Shown here: positions 8,971-16,583 of the stretch, piece after piece
How positions within the stretch are numbered: the stretch's first letter is position 1
How the letters are laid out: each line of letters starts with the position of its first letter
Assembly: GCA_963694535.1 (NCBI GenBank)
Contig: CAVODE010000014.1
Span: 1 to 26,801, forward strand
Direction of reading: 5' to 3'
DNA: 26,801 nt
Source: UBA2979 sp963694535
GTDB lineage: Bacteria > Chloroflexota > Dehalococcoidia > UBA2979
Made by a program: the position numbers and the translations under genes
Notes under the pieces: model-generated
Databases searched by the model: none
What the model was told of the DNA's origin: nothing
The model's input: only the letters and a program-made list of their open reading frames with translations

Positions 8971-10468
8971 TCTCGTACGAGGCATAGTTTTACCAGATTG
9001 GATTGCTCTACGATCCGAGACTCATTCAGAGGTTTCGGCAGTTAGTTCTTCAATTGAATCCTTGAGCTACAAGCAACTCGAAATTGAAGTTTCTCACGCC
9101 GCAGGACGACTACTTTCTCTTATCAAAAAGAACTCAAGGCCAATCGCAAGCCTAACAAAAAATGGTGTTGATTTCGTGATAGCTCTTCATTCAACTATCA
9201 GGATATTACGACCACTTTTACCACTAAATACACGACTGACAGTCAATGAATTGATATGGCAACTGCGGCATGCTGAGGTTGAATACTTGTTATTTGATGA
9301 GAGTAATAAAGTTGTTGCAGAGCAACTAGCAGCGATATGCGAAGTAGAACTGATTCAGATATCCGAGTTGCGGGACAAGTCTTCCTCTCCAGTATCAGGG
9401 TCGAGAGCTGAACTACTACCTACTGATCCGTTAGCAATCGTGTTCACATCGGGGACAACAGGAAACCCGAAAGCAACGGTGTTGAGTCACCGAAACTTCT
9501 ACTGGAGTGCCGTTGCGTCTGAAGCCAATATTGGTGTAAACGATAATGATAGATGGCTCGCGTGCATGCCACTGTTTCACGTGGGAGGTCTTTCGATACT
9601 GGTGAGATCTGCTATTTACGGGACATCGGTCGTTATTCATGAAAATTTCAACGAAAATCTGGTGAATATTGCTCTCAATTCAGGAGACGTAACTCTCTTA
9701 TCTGTGGTGCCTACAATGCTTGAAAGAATTTTATCGACACAACCGACAAAGCTAAAATACCCGAACACCATTAGAGCCGTACTGCTGGGAGGTGGTCCCG
9801 CAACACCGGAACTTATCAGGCGGGGTCAGTTACAAGGTTTACCACTTTTACAGACCTATGGCCTAACAGAGGTCACGTCTCAGGTGGCTACCGTTCCGAT
9901 TTCTAGTGCTTTTGAGCGAGCTGGCAGCGCTGGATTACCTCTTTTGGCCGCTACTGTGCGTCTAGATCGCGGTGATGGAGCTGAACCAACTCTCGGAGAA
10001 GCCGGTCAAATTCTTGTCAAAGGTGCCACGGTAACGTCAGGTTACCTACAGGAAAACACTGCTGTCAGTGACAAGATTAAAAAAGGATGGCTACATACAG
10101 GAGATTTAGCAATTCGTGATGACATGGAATTTCTCACTATCCAAGGACGATCTGACGATCTAATAGTAACGGGTGGAGAGAATGTTCATCCAACTGAAGT
10201 CGAGCAAATTGTGGAAAGTTATCCAGGTGTGCTCGAAGCAGCTGTTGTGGGATTAGATGATGCTGAGTGGGGTAAAAAAATCGCATCCGTCGTTGTGGTG
10301 GAAGCCAATTCGACGATCGTCGAGGAAGAGCTCACAAGCTATGTCCGCGATCATATTGCCGGTTATAAGGTGCCTAGGATTTGGTTGATTTCTTCAGATC
10401 CACTTCCGAGGACAGCATCAGGAAAGCTGAAACGATACGCAGTTGTGGAATTTCTGTTTAATTATTAG
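8963..10468 (+). CDS. menE: o-Succinylbenzoate-CoA ligase MenE
   Basis: MenE activates o-succinylbenzoate to its CoA thioester with ATP, feeding MenB. It is a 501-residue adenylate-forming enzyme of the acyl-CoA synthetase (ANL) superfamily. In order: the phosphate-binding loop IVFTSGTTGNPKATVLSH (about 159-176), LACMPLFHVGGLSIL, the A5 motif LQTYGLTEVTSQV, the A7 motif GWLHTGDLAI, the hinge region GRSDDLIVTGGENVHPTEVE, and the adenylation lysine in PRTASGKLKR (K488). The context of menC and menB identifies the acyl substrate. It starts inside the end of menC and is the last gene of the operon. Its final 11 bases overlap the 3' end of the convergent unknown gene, leaving no room for a separate terminator between them. 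Confidence 0.95.
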   Translation: MDNLVRGIVLPDWIALRSETHSEVSAVSSSIESLSYKQLEIEVSHAAGRLLSLIKKNSRPIASLTKNGVDFVIALHSTIRILRPLLPLNTRLTVNELIWQLRHAEVEYLLFDESNKVVAEQLAAICEVELIQISELRDKSSSPVSGSRAELLPTDPLAIVFTSGTTGNPKATVLSHRNFYWSAVASEANIGVNDNDRWLACMPLFHVGGLSILVRSAIYGTSVVIHENFNENLVNIALNSGDVTLLSVVPTMLERILSTQPTKLKYPNTIRAVLLGGGPATPELIRRGQLQGLPLLQTYGLTEVTSQVATVPISSAFERAGSAGLPLLAATVRLDRGDGAEPTLGEAGQILVKGATVTSGYLQENTAVSDKIKKGWLHTGDLAIRDDMEFLTIQGRSDDLIVTGGENVHPTEVEQIVESYPGVLEAAVVGLDDAEWGKKIASVVVVEANSTIVEEELTSYVRDHIAGYKVPRIWLISSDPLPRTASGKLKRYAVVEFLFNY

Positions 10469-11087
10469 GTTTGGGCGTATCTACCCCCGAGCAGATTTCC
10501 CATCCTGTGGATAGTAACTTTCTCGCAAACAATGCGCCCGGGCAGTGATTCAGTACGGATTTTCCTGCGTAGTCTCCATAGAAACGAGTGAAGATATCGG
10601 ATCCATCAGTTAGAACTTCTAGGTTTTCAAGATAAGCCTTTGATTCCCCGGCAGCCGGTTGATAGGAACGGTCTGCCAGAACTGGGTTGGTCCATAGTGT
10701 TGCGTCGAGTAAGGCGGCTACGGAGTCGACACCGATTTGTATTTCATTCAACCTAACCGCAGGGACTGAAGATTTTTTGCCTGACTCAAGAAGGATATCC
10801 TTCACACTCTGTCGCCAAGCTTCAACTCGGCTCATGTTTGCAGGATACGCATCCCACATACGGTCTTTAATCTGTAGTTTAAAATCATCGTCACTCACAA
10901 ATCCTAACAAGTCGAGAGTGTTGTGCAGCTCCGCAGCAAATCCAGACTCAACCTTGGAGACGAGGATGGTAGTTTCATCAGTTCTAACTATCCGTCGTGG
11001 TTCACGGACGTGCGCTTCACTAACCAACCATTGTGAAAAAGACGAGTCAGAGGGTTCGAATCGGTTTTTAGAATTATTCGGCGTCAC
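10458..11087 (-). CDS. Unrecognised 209-residue protein in the hotdog operon
   Basis: I do not recognise this protein. It is soluble in appearance, with no signal peptide or membrane segment, and looks mainly alpha-helical. Segments that may be conserved are FSQWLVSEAHVREPRRIVR, the Trp/Tyr-rich MWDAYPANMSRVEAW, and FTRFYGDYAGKSVLNHCPGALFARKLLSTGW with one Cys. The GTG start lies within the end of the upstream MaoC-like gene (14-base overlap), implying translational coupling and a shared function. Its 3' end overlaps menE on the other strand by 11 bases. An ATG-started ORF on the opposite strand over much of the same region is taken as a shadow because it does not fit the operon. The gene call is good; the function is unknown. 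Confidence 0.7.
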   Translation of the reverse strand: MTPNNSKNRFEPSDSSFSQWLVSEAHVREPRRIVRTDETTILVSKVESGFAAELHNTLDLLGFVSDDDFKLQIKDRMWDAYPANMSRVEAWRQSVKDILLESGKKSSVPAVRLNEIQIGVDSVAALLDATLWTNPVLADRSYQPAAGESKAYLENLEVLTDGSDIFTRFYGDYAGKSVLNHCPGALFARKLLSTGWEICSGVDTPKPNN

Positions 11088-11547
11088 GTCGGGGTAACTC
11101 TACTTGTGCAGTACCTTGAACAGGCTTTTCACTTCGTTCGTTTTCGAAAGAGACATCAATACTTACAATTGCCGGACCACCGGCCTCGGCAAGATCATCA
11201 CCTCTTTCGGTTACAAGAGCCAAGCATTTGAGCTGGTCATCATGTTGTACTGGGCGTCTAAATGAAATATCAAGGCTGACTATTCGTCCCAATGGACCGG
11301 CCCAGTCGGTTACCAATCGAGTAATCATTGACGCAGACATATTGCCGGGCACAATTGGCTTTTGCAGCCCATCCTTGTTAGCGCCTGCCTGATCAGTGAA
11401 TCGACCACGAATTTCGTCTCCAGGATCAGACCACGTACTTAAAAATTCAAGAACATTTTCTCGACTTGGGACCTGTGTTTGGATGTATTCCTCACCAATT
11501 TCAACTTCTTCAAAGTATCTCTGAGCGTTTGTAGCTGTGTCTGTCAT
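11074..11547 (-). CDS. MaoC-like hotdog-fold protein
   Basis: This protein of about 157 residues has a MaoC-type start, RYFEEVEIGEEYIQ, and a hotdog ending with SLDISFRRPVQHDDQLKCLALV and AIVSIDVSFENERSEKPVQGTAQVELP. MaoC relatives are (R)-specific enoyl-CoA hydratases that bind acyl-CoA, often as two-half heterodimers. The family's catalytic D-x4-H segment is not visible: the corresponding stretch reads WSDPGDEIRGRFTDQAGANKDG. Activity may therefore differ or need the partner domain. I chose the ATG at 11547 because GGTGA lies five bases upstream; a GTG at 11556 is possible. It sits between a PHP-MaoC fusion gene and an unknown gene, and probably pairs with the hotdog half of the fusion. Confidence 0.75.
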   Translation of the reverse strand: MTDTATNAQRYFEEVEIGEEYIQTQVPSRENVLEFLSTWSDPGDEIRGRFTDQAGANKDGLQKPIVPGNMSASMITRLVTDWAGPLGRIVSLDISFRRPVQHDDQLKCLALVTERGDDLAEAGGPAIVSIDVSFENERSEKPVQGTAQVELPRRDAE

Positions 11548-11565
11548 TTTATTCACCCATCTTCG

Positions 11566-12765
11566 TTACTGAATTTGTCGAATCACCATGGAAGTCTCCA
11601 GTAGCGCGACATTTTCGCCAAATTGGTTGGCCCATCTAGTTTGCCGCACTATAAAAACCATCCGACCACTACGCCCTGTTTTTTCGTAGACTTCCTTGAC
11701 CTTAACGTACGCGTCGAGAGTGTCTCCCGGCCGAATTGGCAACAGGTATTCCTGATGCGAGCCCGCCATAAATTGTGTAGTTCCAAATTTTACGTTTGGA
11801 TCGGGTGGAGATTCTACTTGTGCCGTCTGTAAAATTCCGGGTGGCGCAATAATTCCGGCATAGGGGCCGGTTTTAGCAAAGTCGCTATCTACATAGATTG
11901 GATTTGTTTCATCGATCGCGTCACAATACTTAGTAATTGCATCTGATGTGACTTCAAGTTTTCCACCAAATATTTCCTTGCCTACAACACTACGGTCGTA
12001 TTCAAGTTCTTCTCCGCCTAGTTCGCCTTGTCCGCTAGTGTGGGGTATTAGCTGTTCTGATGAAGGTCTTGATTCAGGAATGTCTGCACCGGGTAGTGTT
12101 TCCTCCAGTTTCAACGGTATAAATTGCGAGCTCGAACTTCGTAAAATTCCCACGAGCTCAGAGATGTTACTCACTTCGCCTTGAAAACGCGTCAAACATG
12201 CTCCCAGAGTTGATACGAAGTGAGAATCAGATCCTCCGACTTCACGTATATTTTTGTTTGACGCGAGTTCATGTGCTCGCGCGTTTTCAAAATCATTGCT
12301 ACCTCCATTGAGCGTCTCTAGGATACTCACTCCGCTGAGGGCTACGTTTCGTTCATCAACGTGTTCGAGCGCACCGATTCTAGGTCGGCCAGCATGAGCA
12401 CCTACAGCAATTCCACCGCTGTCCCATGCTACTCGGAAAACATCTTCATATGGCAGAGAAATATCCGAAAGATCAAAAGTCTCGAAAAAAGCAGGTCCCG
12501 CCCCATAAACAAGAACATGACCTATATCTGTCTCTACCTCAATTCCACGTAAAACTATTGCGTTATAGCGGGAAGCGAGTTCGTCATAATTTAGAGATTG
12601 GTTGTAATTTCGATGTTCAGTGAGGACGAATCCGTCAATTTGGAATCCTTTTTTTCGTCGAGATGACATCCATTTGAGGTAACCTTCAACATGGGCTCCA
12701 GCATCGTCAGATCCGTCGACCGAATGGACATGTAAATCTAAGTAGGTGTAATTATTATCAGAAAT
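11566..12765 (-). CDS. PHP-domain phosphoesterase fused to a MaoC-type hotdog domain, probable ATT start
   Basis: Residues 1-220 (from the ATT) are a PHP metal-dependent phosphoesterase: DLHVHS (H12, H14), VLTEH (about 48-51), EVETDIGHVLVYG (E76, H83), AHAGRP (H124), ETLNGGS and GGSDSH (D180, H182). Residues from about 256 to the end are a MaoC N-type hotdog: YDRSVVGKEIFGG, AIDETNPIYVDSDFAKTG, GIIAPPGILQTAQVE and RPGDTLDAYVKVKEVYEKTGRSG. In the hotdog, Tyr stands where active hydratases have the His of NPxH. The first in-frame ATG (12669) would remove the DLHVHS motif, and no ATG, GTG or TTG lies between it and the in-frame TGA at 12778-12780. An AAAGGAG exactly six bases before ATT at 12763-12765 makes ATT the likely start; a frameshift in the source sequence is the alternative. 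It is first in an operon with a second hotdog gene. Confidence 0.8.
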   Translation of the reverse strand: MSDNNYTYLDLHVHSVDGSDDAGAHVEGYLKWMSSRRKKGFQIDGFVLTEHRNYNQSLNYDELASRYNAIVLRGIEVETDIGHVLVYGAGPAFFETFDLSDISLPYEDVFRVAWDSGGIAVGAHAGRPRIGALEHVDERNVALSGVSILETLNGGSNDFENARAHELASNKNIREVGGSDSHFVSTLGACLTRFQGEVSNISELVGILRSSSSQFIPLKLEETLPGADIPESRPSSEQLIPHTSGQGELGGEELEYDRSVVGKEIFGGKLEVTSDAITKYCDAIDETNPIYVDSDFAKTGPYAGIIAPPGILQTAQVESPPDPNVKFGTTQFMAGSHQEYLLPIRPGDTLDAYVKVKEVYEKTGRSGRMVFIVRQTRWANQFGENVALLETSMVIRQIQ

Positions 12766-12771
12766 AATGTG

Positions 12772-12778
12772 CTCCTTT
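12772..12778 (-). promoter_or_regulatory. Shine-Dalgarno AAAGGAG supporting a non-canonical ATT start
   Basis: AAAGGAG on the minus strand is followed after six bases (CACATT) by ATT ATT's second codon at 12763-12765, in frame with the complete PHP domain. It is one of the strongest ribosome sites in the window and has no ATG, GTG or TTG at a suitable distance in this frame. An ATG in another frame at about 12790-12792 lies upstream of it and reaches a stop after 17 codons. Confidence 0.55.
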
Positions 12779-12817
12779 CACCTGTAGGCATGGTCTCACA
12801 TACAGGCTTCCGATCAA

Positions 12818-15754
12818 CTAGAGTTGATTAACTCCGGGATTTTTTTTTCTAGAGCTTTTGGGATTTGGTCTAAGATACTTACCTGTTATCGATTTTTTAC
12901 TCTTTGCAATTTGTTCTGGTGTTCCTTCAGCAAGAATTCGGCCACCTTTTTCTCCGCCATGGGGTCCCAGATCAATGATCCAATCCGCGTTTTTAATCAC
13001 ATCCAAATGGTGTTCAATTACCACGACGGTATTGCCCGCATCAACTAGTCTTTGGAGTACCTGCAGTAGTGAATCAACGTCAGAGAAAGAGAGCCCAGTG
13101 GTGGGTTCGTCAAGAATGTATAAAGTTGATCCTGTTGCACGTCTTGACAGCTCTGTTGCAAGCTTGATTCTCTGCGCTTCCCCCCCAGAAAGTGTGGTTG
13201 CCGGCTGGCCAAGGCGGATATATCCCAAACCAACGTCGCGAATGGTATCAAGTTTTCGCCGTGGCTTGGGAAATGCTTCGAAGAAATCTATAGCTTCCGT
13301 CACAGTCATTCCTAAGACGTCGGCGATATTTTTTCCTCGAAAGAGAATCTCCAAAGCTTCGCGATTATATCGAGCACCGTGGCATATTTCACAAGGCACA
13401 GTCACATCAGGAAGAAACTGCATCTCGATTAAGTTATAGCCATCTCCCCGACACGATTCACATCTTCCACCTTTGACATTAAATGAAAATCGTCCGGGTT
13501 TATATCCGCGTGCTTTGGCTTCAGGCATCCCAGCAAATAAGTCTCGAATTAGCGTAAAAACTTGCGTGTAGGTGGCAGGATTAGACCGAGGAGTTCGGCC
13601 TATTGGGGACTGATCGATTACCACTACTTTGTCAAGATTTTCAATTCCTAAGAGCTCGTCATGATCGCCAGGTTTCTCACTTCTCGCGCCATTAAGCTCA
13701 TACGCAAGTTGGCGAGCAAGAATTTGGTTAATGAGTGATGATTTTCCAGAACCTGATACCCCAGTAACTGCCACGAAAGTCCCTAATGGAATATTTGCGG
13801 TTACATTTTTTAGGTTGTTCTCTTTCGCTCCAACGATACTTAATATCTTGCCATTGCCTGAACGCCGTGTCTTGGGTACTGGTATCGTTTTTCGCCCAGA
13901 CAAATATGCTCCTGTCGTTGATTTACGATTTTTGGCTACTTGGCTTGGAGTTCCTGTCGCAACGATATTGCCTCCATGCTCTCCGGCGCCCGGTCCTATA
14001 TCAATCAGATGATCAGCGGCAAGCATCATTGCCTCATCGTGCTCAACTACCAGAACCGTATTCCCCAGATCTCTAAGACGTGTGAGTGTAGAGATAAGAC
14101 GTTCATTATCAACGGGGTGTAGACCAATACTTGGTTCATCACACACATATAGCACACCCATTAAAGCTGACCCGATTTGAGTGGCTAACCTGATTCGTTG
14201 ACCTTCTCCGCCAGATAAGGTAGCGGCAGATCGGTTTAACGACAGGTAATCAAGGCCCACGTCACGAAGGAAGGTGAGTCGCCCTTGGATCTCCTTAAGT
14301 ATTTGTCTGCCAATAGCGAATTCACGGACACCTAGGGGGCTCTGTTCCTGATTTTGCAGTGTTTCAATCCACTCGAGAGCGTCCACAACTGCAAGTTCAG
14401 TGACGTCTACTATTGATCGTTTATCTATAAAAACAGAAAGTATCTCTGGTTTTAGTCGTGCACCATTGCAACTATCGCATTGAATTCGAGCCATATATTT
14501 TTCTATTTCATTACGAACCCAATCGCTGTCAGTCTCACGGTGTCGTCGTCGAAGATTATTGAGAACTCCCTCCCAACGGACCCTAAATTTCTTGACAGAT
14601 GTCGCATCTGAGCTTGATCGAAATTCGAGTTCATCGATTGCGGTGTCGCCGGTTCCATTCATGAGAGCAGACCATTGTAGATCGCTTAATTCATTTAGTG
14701 GGGTGTCCAATTCAAAACCAGTCGAGCGTGCGACTGCTTGTAATCGTCTTCGATACCATGAGGCAGCTTTAGTGAAGCCCTTAAGTCCGACAATGCCACC
14801 TTGAGCCACTGAAAGGTTTTTATTGGGCACAACTAGAGCTTCGTCGACTTTCATTTGATAGCCTAATCCAGTGCAAGCTGGGCAAGCACCATGCGGAGTA
14901 TTAAACGAAAAATTACGTGGTTCGATTTCGCCAACGGAATATCCGCCACATTCAGGTTTTGTGCAGGCGAAGTGTTCGGAAAAAGTTTTTTCCTCTGTTG
15001 ATTCACCAGTTGCGTTAAGCAAGACGAGAAATAGAATGCCCTCACCCAGCTGTAGAGCCTGCTCGACAGAGTCAGCAATGCGCCCACGTTCATGGTCACC
15101 GTTTTCATGGTCAAGTCGAGGGATAACAATGCGATCTACGATAACTTCTATATTGTGATGTTGTTGCCTATTAAGTGTTATGTCATCGTCGATTGAGAGA
15201 ATTTGACCGTCGACGCGGACCCGTATGTAGCCTGCTTTTCGAATCATTTCGAAAATTTGAGCGTGCTCACCGCGTCTGTGCCTTACGACAGGCGCCAAAA
15301 TCATGGCTCTCGTGTCGACTTGTTCCGTAAGAATTGAATCAACTATCTGTTGAGGCGATTGGCGTTCTATTTTCTGTCCACAATTGGGGCAGTGTGGTAT
15401 TCCGGCTCGAGCAAATAACAATCGTAAATAATCGTAAATTTCTGTGACCGTTGCGACAGTCGAGCGTGGGTTACGTGATACTCCCTTCTGATCAATTGAT
15501 ATTGATGGCGATAGGCCATCAATGTAATCAACATCAGGTTTTTCCATAAGACCGAGAAATTGGCGCGCATAGGCGGATAAAGACTCAACATACCGTCGTT
15601 GGCCTTCAGCATAAATTGTATCGAAGGCTAGTGACGATTTACCTGATCCAGATACACCAGTCAGTACGACGAGGCTGTCGCGTGGAATCGATACATTTAT
15701 ATTTTTTAGATTGTGTTCTCTTGCACCAGTGATGCGGATTTCATTACGAGCCAT
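12818..15754 (-). CDS. uvrA: Excinuclease ABC subunit A (UvrA)
   Basis: UvrA is the damage-sensing ATPase of nucleotide excision repair and loads UvrB at lesions. At 978 residues it is slightly longer than the common 940 or so. It has two ABC ATPase modules: Walker A in LTGVSGSGKSSLAFDTI (about 31-47) and again in VTGVSGSGKSSLINQI, with signatures LSGGEGQRIRLATQIGS and LSGGEAQRIKLATELSRR, and Walker B regions VCDEPSIGLHP and ILDEPTTGLSF. The zinc modules show as CPNCGQKI, CTKPECGG with CPACTGLG, and CESCRGDGYN with CEICHGARYN. The start follows the stop of the upstream 164-residue gene by five bases, so the two are cotranscribed. The C-terminus (KSSRKKNPGVNQL) is a short basic tail. Confidence 0.98.
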   Translation of the reverse strand: MARNEIRITGAREHNLKNINVSIPRDSLVVLTGVSGSGKSSLAFDTIYAEGQRRYVESLSAYARQFLGLMEKPDVDYIDGLSPSISIDQKGVSRNPRSTVATVTEIYDYLRLLFARAGIPHCPNCGQKIERQSPQQIVDSILTEQVDTRAMILAPVVRHRRGEHAQIFEMIRKAGYIRVRVDGQILSIDDDITLNRQQHHNIEVIVDRIVIPRLDHENGDHERGRIADSVEQALQLGEGILFLVLLNATGESTEEKTFSEHFACTKPECGGYSVGEIEPRNFSFNTPHGACPACTGLGYQMKVDEALVVPNKNLSVAQGGIVGLKGFTKAASWYRRRLQAVARSTGFELDTPLNELSDLQWSALMNGTGDTAIDELEFRSSSDATSVKKFRVRWEGVLNNLRRRHRETDSDWVRNEIEKYMARIQCDSCNGARLKPEILSVFIDKRSIVDVTELAVVDALEWIETLQNQEQSPLGVREFAIGRQILKEIQGRLTFLRDVGLDYLSLNRSAATLSGGEGQRIRLATQIGSALMGVLYVCDEPSIGLHPVDNERLISTLTRLRDLGNTVLVVEHDEAMMLAADHLIDIGPGAGEHGGNIVATGTPSQVAKNRKSTTGAYLSGRKTIPVPKTRRSGNGKILSIVGAKENNLKNVTANIPLGTFVAVTGVSGSGKSSLINQILARQLAYELNGARSEKPGDHDELLGIENLDKVVVIDQSPIGRTPRSNPATYTQVFTLIRDLFAGMPEAKARGYKPGRFSFNVKGGRCESCRGDGYNLIEMQFLPDVTVPCEICHGARYNREALEILFRGKNIADVLGMTVTEAIDFFEAFPKPRRKLDTIRDVGLGYIRLGQPATTLSGGEAQRIKLATELSRRATGSTLYILDEPTTGLSFSDVDSLLQVLQRLVDAGNTVVVIEHHLDVIKNADWIIDLGPHGGEKGGRILAEGTPEQIAKSKKSITGKYLRPNPKSSRKKNPGVNQL

Positions 15755-15759
15755 TTAGA

Positions 15760-16254
15760 CTATTTCTCGTCACTTTTGTCATCGTCATCTGAACTGTTGC
15801 TATCGAAGAGATTCTCTATGTCTTCGGACGTAAGATCTTCCAGCGTTGACTCGCCAATTTCGGCTCCTTCTATATTCTCTGAGGGGAATATGTTTTCAAT
15901 TGAGTCTGGATCTCCGCCCAAATTCACAATTTGCTCTCGCCACTGCTCTTCGGCATCACGAACTTGATCTTCTGTTATCCCCATATCCTTCAGGGTATCT
16001 CTAACAAGATCTCCGACCGCCTGCATATCGCCTTTTATCAGTGAGTCTGCTATTTCAAGTTGGGTTTCGATTGCACGAAAACGTTGGTTGCGTTCTTCAG
16101 TTGACTCAGTCGAGAGTATCGTAGCCATCAGCCGTGTGAATAAATTAGTCGTTCGGGCAATACGAACCCGGTCATCTTTTTCTTCTGGAAACTCGCCTGT
16201 TACGGTCACTTCGAGTCCGGTATTAGAATCTGTGGCTGAATATTGCGCGGGCAT
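15760..16254 (-). CDS. Acidic 164-residue protein of unknown function upstream of uvrA
   Basis: I do not recognise this protein. It begins with a beta-rich segment (QYSATDSNTGLEVTVTGEFP), continues with a charged, helical middle (RVRIARTTNLFTRLMATILS to DTLKDMGITEDQVRDAEEQWR) and ends in a very acidic, probably disordered tail with DSNSSDDDDKSDEK. It has no membrane segment or signal peptide and no cysteines. Its stop is five bases before the uvrA ATG, which argues for one transcript and perhaps a link to DNA repair, though gene order alone does not prove that. The ATG at 16254 has only a weak ribosome site. Confidence 0.75.
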   Translation of the reverse strand: MPAQYSATDSNTGLEVTVTGEFPEEKDDRVRIARTTNLFTRLMATILSTESTEERNQRFRAIETQLEIADSLIKGDMQAVGDLVRDTLKDMGITEDQVRDAEEQWREQIVNLGGDPDSIENIFPSENIEGAEIGESTLEDLTSEDIENLFDSNSSDDDDKSDEK

Positions 16255-16341
16255 GATTGTTAGGCTTTCTAGGTAGAATTTAATTTGATAGTTTGATTCT
16301 ATTCGGATATTGATAGTTAGTCAGCATTTAAGTTGAATTGG

Positions 16342-16413
16342 AGCGGGGGACGGGGATCGAACCCGCGACATTCAGTTTGGAAAACTGACGCTCTACCACT
16401 GAGCTACCCCCGC
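16342..16413 (-). tRNA. tRNA-Gly(TCC)
   Basis: The minus strand folds as a standard tRNA of 72 bases without an encoded CCA. The acceptor stem is GCGGGGG/CCCCCGC with discriminator T, the D arm is GCTC-AGTGGTA-GAGC, the anticodon arm is TCAGT-TTTCCAA-ACTGA with anticodon TCC, there is a five-base variable loop, and the T arm is GCGGG-TTCGATC-CCCGT with one G-T pair. Anticodon TCC and discriminator U agree with glycine. It stands alone, upstream of the small acidic protein and uvrA on the same strand. Confidence 0.97.
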
Positions 16414-16583
16414 TAAAAGAATATCTGGGGTCATTTTCAGGTATTCTCACGAAATGTCATGCTAACAGGAATGACTATTAACTCCAACTAGAAGTTGCTT
16501 AAGAAGTTACTTGCTTCGAGAATAGAAATTGGCCTAGAGTGGGGGCGACTTGGTGAATGGTACTTAGACATTGGAGGTGAATT
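16414..16583. promoter_or_regulatory. Intergenic region between tRNA-Gly and the arylsulfotransferase-like gene
   Basis: These 170 bases separate the minus-strand tRNA from a plus-strand gene, so promoters for both should be here. Near the middle lie two 10-base direct repeats, GAAGTTGCTT (16491-16500) and GAAGTTACTT (16503-16512), spaced by one helical turn plus two bases; they could be a regulator site. A strong GGAGG at 16573-16577 serves the downstream TTG start. No clear sigma-70 box pair or terminator was found. Confidence 0.25.

Noticed and set aside
10687..11097. 136-codon plus-strand ORF opposite the unknown 209-residue gene
   Set aside because: The minus-strand frame is coupled to the hotdog gene and is longer; the plus frame has no ribosome site or family features.
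12813..12828. ATCAACT-AG-AGTTGAT inverted repeat overlapping the uvrA stop, as a terminator
   Set aside because: It is short, AT-rich and not followed by a T-run on the transcribed strand; a 6-bp CCTGTA/TACAGG stem at 12781-12806 is equally weak.
12858..13439. 193-codon plus-strand ORF inside uvrA
   Set aside because: It is a shadow of the uvrA frame; the UvrA protein is conserved throughout this stretch.
16342..16413. tRNA-Gly as an integration site for a mobile element
   Set aside because: No integrase gene, duplicated tRNA 3' end or other mobile-element gene is visible on either side.
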